From Agarivorans sp. TSD2052 (GTDB lineage Bacteria > Pseudomonadota > Gammaproteobacteria > Enterobacterales > Celerinatantimonadaceae), in assembly GCF_023238625.1 (NCBI RefSeq), contig NZ_CP096670.1, positions 981,501 to 1,045,500 of the forward strand: a stretch of DNA of 64,000 bases. The letters are read 5' to 3'. The notes under the pieces were generated by a model. It did no database searches. It had not been told where the DNA came from and saw nothing but the letters and a program-made list of their open reading frames with translations. Positions 18,036 to 27,838 of this stretch are shown here, piece by piece. Every line of letters starts with the position of its first letter. Positions within the stretch are counted from its first letter, which is position 1. The position numbers and the translations under genes were made by a program.

Positions 18036-19325
18036 TTAGCCCTGTTCTACTTGGTTTCTGCCTTGAGATTTAGCCCGATATAGCGCCTCATCTGCGCGTT
18101 TGAACCAAGTATCTACGTTGGCCGAGTGAAGTTGGGCAACACCGAAGGAACAGGTAACAGAACACAAGCGACTTAACAGCTCGTGTTCAATACTGGCTCT
18201 TAGGTGTTCAGCGAAAATAGCAGCACCTGTTATGTCGGTATTTCTGCAAACTACCACAAACTCTTCTCCACCCCAGCGCGCTAATACATCTTGTTCTCTA
18301 ATTTTAGAAGAGACTAAAGCGGTGAGGTTAATCAGTACTTTGTCACCTTCGTCGTGACCATAGGTATCATTAATTCGCTTAAACAAGTCTATATCAAACA
18401 TCACTAAACTCGCTGGCTGAGAGAGAGTTGAAAACTGGCTTATGAGTTCACTTAATACACTACTCAAACCGGCTCTATTAAATACTTTGGTCAGAGGGTC
18501 AGTTTTAGCCATAGATTCAAACTTGTCGCGTTCGATACTTAGGAAATTATTAATTCGATCGAGTTCTGCGGCTTTTATTTTCGAACTCAAATATTTTTTA
18601 CGGAGGCTTAATGTTAAAAAGATAGAGTGGCCAATAATGCTAGTAATCCAAATAAACAATAGCCCCAAATAAAGATCTTTTGCAGCGATCCACTTACCAA
18701 TAAAGGTAAATGAGTACAGCTTTATATCGACATTTTTTAACTGGTAACTGTCGCCGGTTGCGATCTGCAAGTACTTGACTTGATCCATTTTTGCATTGGT
18801 GTCGATGCCATAAGGTTTAGAAAAGATCCACCATGAGGGAACATAAAAACGATTCATTGCGAGCGTATACTCTGATCTACCAGAGCTAGGGTTAATCGTT
18901 TGAAGGTTGGCCCTAGTTTGTCCAATAGCCGACTCTGCTGGCGTTGCGTTTTGCTCACTATTTAATAGGTAGACTAAAATGGTATCTCGTTGCGGATTAT
19001 GCACTACCATATCTAATACAATGGAATGAAATTTACGTAGATCAGGGTATTGGTCTGGTTGTTGGCTCAGTGGAATTAGCATACTACAAAAAGGGAAGGT
19101 GGCAGATTGAGCGGTTTGGCAATTAAGGTGCGCATTGTCTTGGTTGATGGTTAGTGTTGCCAGTGACTTTCCACCATTTATATCATCATTCAAGGTACTC
19201 ACCTTAAGTGATTGATTTACCGGTACGTGCAGATAATGATTCATTCCTAGTAGTTGCCAAAGCATTAAGCTTAAAGTGACTAGCACTAACAAAGGGTAGT
19301 AAATTTCTTGACGTAAAATGCGCAT
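18036..19325 (-). CDS. Membrane diguanylate cyclase (GGDEF) with periplasmic sensor domain
   Basis: A 429-residue protein from the ATG at 19325; the longer frame would need a TTG at 19337. TM1 (about 8-27) is followed by a periplasmic beta-rich domain of about 170 residues (HSIVLDMVVHNPQRDTILVYLL, NRFYVPSWWIFSKPY, VKYLQIATGD) with a galactose-binding/CBM-like appearance. TM2 (about 217-241) and a linker helix precede the GGDEF domain. The active-site GGEEF is at 352-356, and an RxxD inhibitory site (REQD, 343-346) lies five residues upstream. It should therefore make c-di-GMP from two GTP under product inhibition. Its place inside a glucan locus and its coupling to the binding protein gene suggest a sugar-responsive signal, an inference from context. 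Confidence 0.88.
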   Translation of the reverse strand: MRILRQEIYYPLLVLVTLSLMLWQLLGMNHYLHVPVNQSLKVSTLNDDINGGKSLATLTINQDNAHLNCQTAQSATFPFCSMLIPLSQQPDQYPDLRKFHSIVLDMVVHNPQRDTILVYLLNSEQNATPAESAIGQTRANLQTINPSSGRSEYTLAMNRFYVPSWWIFSKPYGIDTNAKMDQVKYLQIATGDSYQLKNVDIKLYSFTFIGKWIAAKDLYLGLLFIWITSIIGHSIFLTLSLRKKYLSSKIKAAELDRINNFLSIERDKFESMAKTDPLTKVFNRAGLSSVLSELISQFSTLSQPASLVMFDIDLFKRINDTYGHDEGDKVLINLTALVSSKIREQDVLARWGGEEFVVVCRNTDITGAAIFAEHLRASIEHELLSRLCSVTCSFGVAQLHSANVDTWFKRADEALYRAKSQGRNQVEQG

Positions 19326-19516
19326 ACTATCAACCAATCATGTTTTATTACTGCTCAATTCGACCTCAGCATGCCGTGGCTAGTAAACTGTGTTCATCTG
19401 TTTGTATAGGCTGTTTATCGAGACTTTGGGTTCGCTCGCACTGCGATCTCACAAAAAGGCTTTCTAAGCGGACATATAGCTTGTATTTAGCGCAATAATT
19501 ATTACATTGATAGAAA

Positions 19517-19528
19517 GTAAGCGCTTTC
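19517..19528. promoter_or_regulatory. LacI-family type operator upstream of the MalM-like gene
   Basis: GTAAGCGCTTTC lies in the 314-bp divergent region 19326-19639 between the GGDEF gene and the MalM-like gene, about 110 bp upstream of the latter. Nothing else is obvious in the region. Confidence 0.7.
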
Positions 19529-19639
19529 CTGAATGAATGGATTCGTGAACTTAGCCCGTGTTTTTGTGTCGAAGTGCTATACCGAACACGGTAGAGAGTG
19601 TAAAAGCGCCAGTCAAAAAATATAAATTAGGGAATAGAT

Positions 19640-20596
19640 ATGAAGTTAATTCTTGCTACGAGTGTAATGCTCGCGTTGGTCGGCTGCAGCAACAACGCCA
19701 GTATGGTGGTTGATTATGGCACCGATGAAGCACCAGCAATACAACAAGTATCGGCGGAAGAGGGCTACCAAGCTTTAGCTCGAGCGCCAATTTGTTGTGC
19801 CTCTTTAGCTGAGCTGAGTTACCTGCCTGTTCTAGAGCCTGGTAAATTTGATTTTACGATTACTGCCGATGACCCGGTGTTTGACTTCACGACTGGTCGC
19901 TCATTTGTTAAAGCGATTGCGCTGCCTAAGGCAGAGGCAGCAATTAAAATTGCAGTGTCAGCACCTATATTGAACAGTGTATTTGCGCCATCGATCTTGG
20001 TACTGGACCAAGACTATAAACCGCTTAAAGTATTTGGTGACGATGCGATTGCTTATGATAATAGCTCCATCATTACCGTTGACCGTTTATTTGGTGATAT
20101 TGAATTGCCTGCCAGCTACGCTGGTGGCCAGAAAGCCAGTTATTTAGTGGTGTTTACCACCGCCGCGGCGATGGATGAACAGACGACCTTAACACCACCC
20201 AGCAGCAGGGCGGCAGAGTCTGGGCGAGTAGATGCTAATGTTAAAATACATATGAACAAGCCGATCCCTCATACCGCTATTGGCGCTGTTCGGCTTGCCT
20301 TCGACTATACACCTACTAGTCAATCGCTTACTGAAGCCGTTGCCGCGGCAGCGATTGTAGACGCTAGCGCTGCTACTGTTATCAATGAGTCAGTAGCTAC
20401 CGAGCCGTTAACTCAAAATACCCCCCAAGCTGGTATTCAACCTGAAGTTGATGAGATGTTTAGCGGGTTAATTGAAAAAGCGGTTGCCAGTGGTGACTAC
20501 AATAAAGCGATTAAAATTGTAGAAGATGCGGAGAAAGCCGGTTCATCTACCGCAAGAGATGTATTGGTCGATGCGATGAAGAAACACGCTCAATAG
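19640..20596 (+). CDS. MalM-like periplasmic lipoprotein
   Basis: A 318-residue protein with lipobox LVGC and GGGAATA before the ATG. The body contains the MalM-family hallmark APICCASLAELSYLPVLEPGKFDFTIT and a beta-rich domain ending with VKIHMNKPIPHTAIGAVRLAF. A short helical repeat-like C-terminus (SGDYNKAIKIVEDAEKAG) is reminiscent of a TPR unit. MalM is the periplasmic product of the maltose operon in enterobacteria; its biochemical role is not established. Here it lies next to a LamB-type porin and under the glucan operators rather than with maltose genes, suggesting that MalM/LamB pairs serve other glucans. Confidence 0.75.
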   Translation: MKLILATSVMLALVGCSNNASMVVDYGTDEAPAIQQVSAEEGYQALARAPICCASLAELSYLPVLEPGKFDFTITADDPVFDFTTGRSFVKAIALPKAEAAIKIAVSAPILNSVFAPSILVLDQDYKPLKVFGDDAIAYDNSSIITVDRLFGDIELPASYAGGQKASYLVVFTTAAAMDEQTTLTPPSSRAAESGRVDANVKIHMNKPIPHTAIGAVRLAFDYTPTSQSLTEAVAAAAIVDASAATVINESVATEPLTQNTPQAGIQPEVDEMFSGLIEKAVASGDYNKAIKIVEDAEKAGSSTARDVLVDAMKKHAQ

Positions 20597-20624
20597 CTAT
20601 TATTACCTTATCCGCTACACTCTG

Positions 20625-20657
20625 TTTCACTTTTAGCGAACCTCGCTAAAAGTGAAA
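20625..20657 (+). terminator. Strong hairpin after the MalM-like gene
   Basis: A 15-bp perfect stem (TTTCACTTTTAGCGA and complement) has a 3-nt loop. No T-run follows, so it may act in attenuation or mRNA protection rather than simple termination. Confidence 0.6.
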
Positions 20658-20773
20658 TAGAATTCCACACCCTCTATGTAAATTAATATTACCTATAATT
20701 ATCAGTGGCTTATCCTTTATCTCTCGCTGTGTAGCAAAGCGTTGTTCTGGTTTTATTCAGCCTAAATAAATTT

Positions 20774-20787
20774 AGAAAGCGCTTTCT
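20774..20787. promoter_or_regulatory. LacI-family type operator upstream of the porin gene
   Basis: AGAAAGCGCTTTCT is a perfect 14-bp palindrome in the 415-bp region 20597-21011. Confidence 0.8.
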
Positions 20788-20946
20788 TTTGTGGGATAAA
20801 AGTCACAAAAAGTTTTATTTAAAGCCTTTATACTGATTTTGAAAGTTAATTGATGTGTTTTTTATTCCGTTTAGTCGATGAATTATCGCTAAGGGCGTAT
20901 TTTGTGCAACGCGCGTTAAAAACTTTCATTTTTTTAGTTCTAAAAA

Positions 20947-20958
20947 GAAAGCGCTTAC
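20947..20958. promoter_or_regulatory. Second LacI-family type operator close to the porin start
   Basis: GAAAGCGCTTAC lies 53 bp before the start at 21012 and 173 bp after the first site, a spacing similar to the pair at 14428 and 14595. Confidence 0.7.
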
Positions 20959-21011
20959 TTTTTTGGTTGCTGATTTCTGTATGGAAAACAATGAGTTTTA
21001 ATGGAGTTAAA

Positions 21012-22361
21012 ATGAAATTATCCAAATTAACGCTGGCATGCCTAGCTGCTGTGTCAAGCTTATCTGTAACTGGTACTGCGGCTGCAGCAACCGAAGGTTT
21101 TGAGTTTCACGGCTACTTTCGCGCTGGCGTATTGCTGAGTGCTGAGAATGATTTTAAAAAGGCCAATTTTGCTGGCCAAAAAGAGACACTAGGGCGTTTA
21201 GGCTTAGAGGCTGATAACGACGCAAGTTTAGATTTTGCTCGAACGTGGGTATTCGATGACGGCCGCTCAGCAAAAATTAACGTGGGTTTAGGTGACTTTG
21301 GTAATGAAAGTGCACTGAGCTCAAGCGCTGATGCGTATCAGATGGGTTTTGGTCAAATATTTGTAGAGTTTGAGGGTGTTTCGCCAAGCGGTATTTTTTG
21401 GGCCGGTCGACGTGATTACGGTAAAGATAACTACATCTTTATGACTGATTTCTTCTATTCAGATATGTCAGGAACCGGTGTTGGTATAAGCGGTTATGAA
21501 GCTGGCGATGCCATGCTAGATTTTGCTTATATTGCCAGTGATAGAACAGACCCAACAATCGATCGTTGGGCAGAAGATGCCGACGGCAATTTAGAAAACC
21601 TAAATAACTTGATGCATGCCTTCCAGCTTTCCGTGACTTACGGTGCCTTAGAGTTATCTGCAATGTACAAAACAATGCCTGATAACTGGGATTATGATGG
21701 GGTTGAGTGGGCTGAAACCGGTTACGATTTAACCGCAATTTACACCTTAAATAGCTTCTTTGGTCTTAAGAATGGCTTTTCTACGATTATCGCTCAAGCT
21801 GGTAAAGGTTTAGGTTCAGGTAATTTGTTAGGCGCAACAATTACATCTTATAACGCTTACCACCCTGGTTCGCAGTTCCAAGGTGAACACCCAGATTGGG
21901 ATTGGAGCTCTGCCTCTAATGGTGGTGATGCAACACGCTTATTAACCATGGTTGATGAGAAAGATACGTCGGCTCGCTTGTTATTATGGGGTGGCTATAC
22001 CTTTGATAATGGTATTGGTTTGTTTCCATCTATCCAAGGCCAATACAACGACCACCACGAAAATGACCTAGGTGCTTACGATTACTGGATCTCAGCAATG
22101 GTGCGTCCAACCTTCCCAGTTAGCCAACATTTCTATGTTCAAGGTGAACTTGGTTATGTTTATAACAACTGGAGTGGTGCAACGTCTAACTCGTCTAAAA
22201 TCACTGTAGCACCGACCTTTATCTTGCCATCAGGCATGGGACCAGCTCCAGAAATTCGCTTGTTAGCGACTTACCTTCCTAAGTCTTGGACTGCCACTGA
22301 TGATGCGGGCAACTCTGACGCAGATTTCATTGTGGGTGTTCAAGCGGATGTTTGGTGGTAG
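21012..22361 (+). CDS. LamB-type carbohydrate porin
   Basis: A 449-residue outer-membrane beta-barrel from the ATG at 21012 (GGAG 7 nt upstream). The frame extends upstream to 20850 but would cross both operators. The signal peptide ends SVTGTAAAA. Maltoporin-family features are FHGYFRAGV at the first strand, GRLGLEADND, IFWAGRRDYGKDNYIFMTDFFYSDMSGTGVGI (matching the LamB WAGKRFYQRHDVH region) and a C-terminal aromatic end (VGVQADVWW), required for barrel assembly. It probably admits laminari-oligosaccharides released outside by the GH17/GH16 enzymes, as inferred from operators and neighbours. Confidence 0.85.
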   Translation: MKLSKLTLACLAAVSSLSVTGTAAAATEGFEFHGYFRAGVLLSAENDFKKANFAGQKETLGRLGLEADNDASLDFARTWVFDDGRSAKINVGLGDFGNESALSSSADAYQMGFGQIFVEFEGVSPSGIFWAGRRDYGKDNYIFMTDFFYSDMSGTGVGISGYEAGDAMLDFAYIASDRTDPTIDRWAEDADGNLENLNNLMHAFQLSVTYGALELSAMYKTMPDNWDYDGVEWAETGYDLTAIYTLNSFFGLKNGFSTIIAQAGKGLGSGNLLGATITSYNAYHPGSQFQGEHPDWDWSSASNGGDATRLLTMVDEKDTSARLLLWGGYTFDNGIGLFPSIQGQYNDHHENDLGAYDYWISAMVRPTFPVSQHFYVQGELGYVYNNWSGATSNSSKITVAPTFILPSGMGPAPEIRLLATYLPKSWTATDDAGNSDADFIVGVQADVWW

Positions 22362-22653
22362 ACACTAAACCCCTGAGAGTGCGCTATCAGTCGTAGGCAC
22401 TCTCTAGCTTTAACCTTTCCTTTTGTTCTTTTTAGCATTGTTGTGTTTTTGGAACGTCGGTGAGGGGCTAGATGTAAACGTTGAAAGTAATTAGTCACCA
22501 AGAGTTAGCTGAACAATCTCACTAATTACTTTTATATGTTGTTCAATTCATTAGTGCTCCCTGTATGCACGTTATTGACATCTGCTCCTCGCCCTTTTTT
22601 AGTTTCTCTCATTGTTGTTAATGCTTACGGATAAGACTAATTACGGAGGCTTT

Positions 22654-22737
22654 ATGCTCTTTATCGGTTTGTTCTTACTAGTCGTAATTTGTTATGCAGT
22701 GTTAGTGGATATATTTAGAATATTAAGTATTAGGTGA
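22654..22737 (+). CDS. 27-residue single-span membrane peptide, translationally coupled to the chemoreceptor
   Basis: The ATG at 22654 has a strong GGAGG 6 nt upstream, better than that of the gene it precedes. The peptide is almost one hydrophobic helix ([19 protein letters not shown]) with a basic end (IFRILSIR). Its stop TGA overlaps the ATG of the next gene as TGATG, a classic coupling arrangement. It may be a functional small membrane protein or only a translation-coupling leader. It is too short for normal gene finders. No homologue is recognised. Confidence 0.55.
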   Translation: MLFIGLFLLVVICYAVLVDIFRILSIR

Positions 22738-24764
22738 TGTTTATGGTTAGGTGGTTTTCTTTTAAACGGCGGGCAAAAATGTCGGTAATTCGCCGAATGT
22801 ACGGTGGCTTCATATTGATGGTGGCGCTGTTTATCATTACCGTCGCATTGATGCTTGATGGCACAAGCCGAGTGCATCAACAGCTGTTATCGGTTAATTC
22901 AAATGCTTTACCCTTGATGACCTATGCCAACCTCACTAGTGTTAATTTGCTGATCGCAGATAAAACCTTCAAAGACTTCTTAACCACCGAAGACCCGATT
23001 AAGCAGCAAGAATTTACCGACCGGTTTGAAATTAACCATCAAGCCTTTAGCCAAGCCCTAGAGCAGTTAACCAAAACTTCACAGGGTATCCCAGCCTTAA
23101 GCGAGCAATTAGCGGCCCTTATTCAATTAGAAGACCGTTACTTTTCTGAATCGCGCTTAGCCATGCTTAACTACCAGAATCAAATTGCGGCCCAGAAAGA
23201 AAGAGTCATTACTGCTCGCCGTTTTCAAAAGCTGCAAACAGAGTTGCGTTTAGGCATGAGTGATTACGTTAATAGCCAAGACGATTTAGCCGTTAAGTTG
23301 ATGTCTAAAAGCTATTTTCAAAAACTTCAACAAACTGAAACCATCACATCTGATGCTTTGGCCAGCGACGACCCTAAAAAAATCGCTAAGGCAATTAAAA
23401 ATAATAAGCGCAGTGTCACTCAACTTAATTTCTCTTATCTTGGCTTGGTGGCTCAGTTACCCGAGTTAAAAGAAAAGTATGAGCAGTCTACTAAACAGTT
23501 TATCCAAGACGTGGGTAACAAGGGTGGGGTGCTTGACCTTCACTTTCAATCGGTTAAGTCACGCGATTTACTGTATGCCAATATCGCAGTACTGGCGAGT
23601 GAAATAGATAAATCTTTAGAGATACTCAGCGTGTTTCGTCAACAAGCCGATTCGTTAAAAGATGGCGCGATTGATAATGCAGAAAGCATCTATCAAGATA
23701 ATTACAAGCAAGCGTTTCTAATTGGCGGTGTAGTCAGCATATTTTTACTATTTTTGGGTTGGTTATTAGCCCAAAACGTACGTAAACCATTAGCGTCAAT
23801 ATTGACCGCCTTAGAGGCCTTAACTGACGGAGACATGCGCCAGCGAGTGAGTGGTAATTCATTTGTTGAATTTGATCAGCTTAGCAAACATATCAATACC
23901 TTAGCTTCGCACCTTCAAGATATTCTCACTAAACTAGGTTTAACCTCGAAAAACTTAGCCGATGTTTCGGCGCAGAACCAATCGGCAATGTCTGATTCTA
24001 GCGGCAGGTTGAGTGAGCAGCGCCAGCAAACTGCATCGGTAGCGACAGCGATGACTGAAATGCAGCACTCGGTTAAAGATGTAGAAGCCAGTGCGCGTAG
24101 CTCAATGGACAAAGTCAGCGATGTTGAGCAAGCGGTTCGAACCGGTACTCAAGTGATGAGCAGTAATAGCACGACCATTAATCTGTTATCAGAGCAGCTT
24201 AACGAGTCGGTTGATGTGGTTTCAGATGTTCAAAAAATGAGTGTGGATATCGGCTCTATTCTTGATGTGATTCAGAAAATCGCTATGCAAACTAATTTGT
24301 TAGCACTTAACGCGGCTATTGAGGCGGCACGTGCTGGCGAGCAGGGGCGAGGCTTTTCTGTGGTGGCTGATGAAGTGCGAGTGCTGGCTAAGCGCACCAC
24401 TGAAGCCACTAGTGAAATAGAAAGCATGATTAAAAATTTACAAGACAAATCTGAGGATGCCTCAGAGGTTATTCAACGCTGTGTGTCGGAGATGCGCAAT
24501 AGTGTTGAGCATTCTGAACAAGCCAATAATGCGATGCAAGATATTCAGTCTAGTATCGCTGAAATTAGCCACATGAGTTATCAAATTGCTCATGCTGCAG
24601 AAGAGCAAACCACCACCGCGAATAACATTGCGCGTAATCTTGAAGATATAAATCATGTTGCCGACTCAAACAGCCAGTCTATCGATTTAGTGGCAAAAGT
24701 CAGTAATAAACTGGATGAATTAGCGCATCAGCAAAATGCGTTGGTGCTAGGTTTTAAAGTATAA
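22737..24764 (+). CDS. Methyl-accepting chemotaxis protein
   Basis: A 675-residue transmembrane receptor from the ATG at 22737, which overlaps the preceding small ORF. A first TM (about 22-43) is followed by a long helical periplasmic sensor of about 280 residues. TM2 (about 326-346) precedes a HAMP domain ([24 protein letters not shown]) and a cytoplasmic signalling hairpin with the conserved tip [29 protein letters not shown]. No C-terminal NWETF-type pentapeptide is seen, so it would rely on other receptors for adaptation enzymes. The ligand is unknown, but its place after the glucan porin makes a sugar or glucan oligomer attractive. Confidence 0.9.
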   Translation: MFMVRWFSFKRRAKMSVIRRMYGGFILMVALFIITVALMLDGTSRVHQQLLSVNSNALPLMTYANLTSVNLLIADKTFKDFLTTEDPIKQQEFTDRFEINHQAFSQALEQLTKTSQGIPALSEQLAALIQLEDRYFSESRLAMLNYQNQIAAQKERVITARRFQKLQTELRLGMSDYVNSQDDLAVKLMSKSYFQKLQQTETITSDALASDDPKKIAKAIKNNKRSVTQLNFSYLGLVAQLPELKEKYEQSTKQFIQDVGNKGGVLDLHFQSVKSRDLLYANIAVLASEIDKSLEILSVFRQQADSLKDGAIDNAESIYQDNYKQAFLIGGVVSIFLLFLGWLLAQNVRKPLASILTALEALTDGDMRQRVSGNSFVEFDQLSKHINTLASHLQDILTKLGLTSKNLADVSAQNQSAMSDSSGRLSEQRQQTASVATAMTEMQHSVKDVEASARSSMDKVSDVEQAVRTGTQVMSSNSTTINLLSEQLNESVDVVSDVQKMSVDIGSILDVIQKIAMQTNLLALNAAIEAARAGEQGRGFSVVADEVRVLAKRTTEATSEIESMIKNLQDKSEDASEVIQRCVSEMRNSVEHSEQANNAMQDIQSSIAEISHMSYQIAHAAEEQTTTANNIARNLEDINHVADSNSQSIDLVAKVSNKLDELAHQQNALVLGFKV

Positions 24765-25007
24765 AGCCACACCTTAAATTCAGCTTAACTAGCCGGGCAT
24801 GCGCCTTGTTTGCCCGCGCTACATGAAGTTAATGGGGCTTAACATCGCTACCCTTTGCTCATTATTTAGTTTCACCTCTGCCATTACACGTATTTTACCC
24901 CACAGGTGTGCCGTATTAGGCAAACCATAAGCAATGGGCTTTACTCTCGTTTGCATCAAGGTTAATAATAGATATAACAAATTGTTTTTCTTAAAGGTAT
25001 CAGCTAG

Positions 25008-25955
25008 GTGAATATTAGAAAGGTTGACCTCAACCTCTTAGTTTATCTCAACGTATTGCTTGAAGAGCGCAATGTATCTCGGGCAGCCAGTAAGTTATCA
25101 CTTACTCAACCTACCATGAGCAATGCCTTGAAGCGCTTACGCGAGTTGTTTGATGATCCTTTGTTGGTGCGCACCGCCGAAGGCATGACGCCCACCGAGA
25201 AAGCCAACAAGTTAAAGCCTGAAATAGTCAGCTTGCTGAGTATGGCAGAAAAAATAACCCAGCCAGATAAAGACTTTTCGCCAGAACAAAGCAGCCATAC
25301 TTTTCGTATTATGTGTAATGACTACCTAGAGGCCACTTTGCTTGCACCATTTATTCAAGGGGTGCTGAAATCCTGTCCCAATATTAATTTCGATCTATTT
25401 AGTCCCGGTGATATAGATCTATTGGATATGGAAAAGGGCAATATTGACTTAGCGATTAATCGTTTTACGAGTTTGCCTAAAACCTTCCATCAATCGAGCA
25501 TCTGGCGCGACAACTTTTGTTGCTTACTGCATAAAGATCACCCTTACGTACAAGCCTTAGATCTCGATAGTTATTTAGCCGCAGAGCATGTTTGGGTAAA
25601 TCGAGCAGGCTGGGGGGCAGAGAAGGCGGTGGGGAGTAAAAACTCGGGCCAAAAACTAGGCTGGGTAGATGAGGCCTTAGCCCAGCTTGACCAAACCAGG
25701 AATATTCGCGTTTATACAAGGCATTATGGCGTAACGAGTTTGTTGCTGTCTCAGCCACAACTCATTGCTACCTTGCCAAGACGCTATGCGATGTTACATA
25801 AAGATCAGCTTGAGTTACGGATTGTTCGTGTGCCGTTTCAAATAGTGCCCATTGAGACCAAAATGATTTGGAGTCCTTTGTTACAACACTCTAAAGCGCA
25901 TCAATGGCTGCGGCGCTCGTTACTGGCGTTTTCCCACTCGGTGGAAGATAGATAA
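25008..25955 (+). CDS. LysR-family transcriptional regulator
   Basis: A 315-residue protein with a GTG start at 25008 (AAGG about 11 nt upstream). An N-terminal winged HTH at about 6-65 (VDLNLLVYLNVLLEERNVSRAASKLSLTQPTMSNALKRLRELFDDPLLVRT) has the form seen in NodD/PA0477-like members. A LysR substrate-binding domain follows (about 95-300). LysR proteins bind DNA as tetramers and respond to small effectors. Targets are not obvious; the nearest co-oriented gene is the unknown protein at 26104. Confidence 0.9.
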   Translation: MNIRKVDLNLLVYLNVLLEERNVSRAASKLSLTQPTMSNALKRLRELFDDPLLVRTAEGMTPTEKANKLKPEIVSLLSMAEKITQPDKDFSPEQSSHTFRIMCNDYLEATLLAPFIQGVLKSCPNINFDLFSPGDIDLLDMEKGNIDLAINRFTSLPKTFHQSSIWRDNFCCLLHKDHPYVQALDLDSYLAAEHVWVNRAGWGAEKAVGSKNSGQKLGWVDEALAQLDQTRNIRVYTRHYGVTSLLLSQPQLIATLPRRYAMLHKDQLELRIVRVPFQIVPIETKMIWSPLLQHSKAHQWLRRSLLAFSHSVEDR

Positions 25956-26103
25956 GCCCTACTATTCATTAAATCTATAGTTTGTATAGAAAACTACAAT
26001 TTCATTTTATATTAGCGTCGCGCTATCTTGAAGGTGAGGCTTAGTTAGGGACATTCGCTGAGCAAACAAAACAATAACAAAAATCACCAGAAGGAAATTG
26101 ACC

Positions 26104-26667
26104 ATGAATACATCTAAACAAAGCGGTCAAGGCTACCAGCACAGAGACAATCTATTCATTGACACCTCTTTACTGACTTTTATTGAGCAGCAGTTGCTAT
26201 CTAATAGCACCGTTAGTTCGGCTCAGTTTTTTGAGGCTTTATCTGTCTTGGTAGAAGAATTTGGTGGAACCTATCGCCGACTCAATCAAAGTAATCAAGA
26301 GATGACCGGTGAAGATCATTTGCAATTATGCCAAGACAGCGCCCAGGCAAAATCGGCCATTAATATTAGTCGAGGTAGCAGCAAAGCGATTTTAGACGAG
26401 TATGGCTGCGCTATTCCAAGTTGTATATTAGACGTACTCACCACGACTCTGCTTGCCGAGCAACAAAACATGATGTTGTCTTTAAGTACCAGTAATGTAG
26501 CTGAAGCCGAATTAATGGAAGCGGTATTTAATCGCGCTCATGATTTGCTAACATATAGTACTGTACATATTGAAGTACTTCGCCCCATCGATAACGTAGC
26601 TTGCATAGCACAAGCACGCCAGCGAGCCGAATATAGCCAGCCTAAGGCGCTGGTAAGTCACGGCTAA
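26104..26667 (+). CDS. Hypothetical cytoplasmic protein
   Basis: A 187-residue protein from the ATG at 26104 with AAGGA about 9 nt upstream (a TTG two codons earlier is a less likely start). No signal peptide or membrane span. It is predicted to be mostly helical, with FIDTSLLTFIEQQLL near the N-terminus and a Cys pair (YGCAIPSCILD) in the centre. The family is not recognised. It lies alone, followed by a strong terminator, downstream of the LysR gene on the same strand. Confidence 0.7.
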   Translation: MNTSKQSGQGYQHRDNLFIDTSLLTFIEQQLLSNSTVSSAQFFEALSVLVEEFGGTYRRLNQSNQEMTGEDHLQLCQDSAQAKSAINISRGSSKAILDEYGCAIPSCILDVLTTTLLAEQQNMMLSLSTSNVAEAELMEAVFNRAHDLLTYSTVHIEVLRPIDNVACIAQARQRAEYSQPKALVSHG

Positions 26668-26686
26668 CGTGTAACATCAATCATTA

Positions 26687-26712
26687 AAAATCGAGGCGAA
26701 AGCCTCGTTTTT
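26687..26712 (+). terminator. Rho-independent terminator
   Basis: CGAGGC, a GAAA tetraloop, GCCTCG and five T residues, with a matching A-run upstream. Confidence 0.9.
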
Positions 26713-26925
26713 AGTTTCCACTTAGTTCACGTTTCTCACCGATACTTTATGAAATCAGCAGCTCATGAGTAGCTAATCACTTATCCATCTATCTAGATCT
26801 CAGAAAACACAATCAGCGCATGACATCGTGGTCATACTTATCTAATAAGAATCTATCTCATTTTACCTGTCACAATGCGCTGGTTATTGGTAGCAATAGT
26901 ATTAACCCTACTGATGGAGACGATC

Positions 26926-27798
26926 ATGCTCGAAAATATAAGGGGCTGCGGTGTGCTGGCTTTAGCAAAAATACGCGTATTAATGTTGATTGCTACTAGC
27001 TGTTTCCTGATAGCCTGTCATTCCTCGCCAAGCACTGAGCAACGCCAATCTTCTTTATTGGAAATTGAATCACTTGCGCCAGTGGCCGTGCAAGCTGAAT
27101 TCAGCCTGCGTTTAAGCGATGATATGAGTTTACCGCATCAATTGTTACCTAACGGTGTTCCATCATCTTTTGACTGGGCACAAGCCCCTCGTATTGGTTT
27201 TGGTAATTATCCGGGTAGATTTTCTGCATTTCTCACTTGGGGGCAAGCCTATTTAGCGGCTGGCTCGCAGCCAGTAGCAAATGTGCGAATACAAATAGCC
27301 CATTTAACCAGCTACGTGTTAGATAGCCAAGATATGCAATGGTATGTGTTGCAGTCTTCCACTGAAGTCTCTGGCCATCATTACCGTGAAGACTTTGTAG
27401 ATGATGAAAATAAACCTGCAGAATTGAAAGACGAAATTGTGGCCAGCTCTGTCGCTATGACCGAGGGGTATAACTTTCACTTTTGGCCTAAGTATAGTGG
27501 GCGTAAAAGTATCAGTGAATCACGTATTGCAGGGGTTATTTCTGTGGTGGCTGCTCGCTTGGTGATGGATGATATCAATGGTCCCGATAATCGAGACCAA
27601 GCACAATACTTGATGAGTGTAGGCTCAGATTATTGGTTAGATAAGCAAGCTAATTGGCAACAATGGTCCACTAATGGAGATGTAGGCATTGGGCGGTTTA
27701 GCCGTATCAATAATCAGTGGCAGTGGTTTACTATGCATAGCTTATCGCAACAACAACTGGCTCAAGCCCTACCGGTACTCGTTCCCATTGAGCCTTAA
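26926..27798 (+). CDS. Hypothetical lipoprotein
   Basis: A 290-residue protein from the ATG at 26926, preceded by GGAGA at good spacing. Upstream in-frame ATGs at 26875 and 26914 would give an untypically long pre-sequence. The signal region is IRVLMLIATSCFLIAC with a lipobox at the Cys, followed by a Ser/Gln-rich linker. The remaining 250 residues are soluble and beta-rich, with PRIGFGNYPGRFSAFLTWGQAYLAAG and a WSTNGDVGIGRFSRINNQWQWF end. No known family is recognised. It converges with the chemoreceptor at 27839. Confidence 0.65.
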   Translation: MLENIRGCGVLALAKIRVLMLIATSCFLIACHSSPSTEQRQSSLLEIESLAPVAVQAEFSLRLSDDMSLPHQLLPNGVPSSFDWAQAPRIGFGNYPGRFSAFLTWGQAYLAAGSQPVANVRIQIAHLTSYVLDSQDMQWYVLQSSTEVSGHHYREDFVDDENKPAELKDEIVASSVAMTEGYNFHFWPKYSGRKSISESRIAGVISVVAARLVMDDINGPDNRDQAQYLMSVGSDYWLDKQANWQQWSTNGDVGIGRFSRINNQWQWFTMHSLSQQQLAQALPVLVPIEP

Positions 27799-27838
27799 GC
27801 ATTCCAAGCCCGAATGAGCTTGGCAGTAACAAGGGGGG

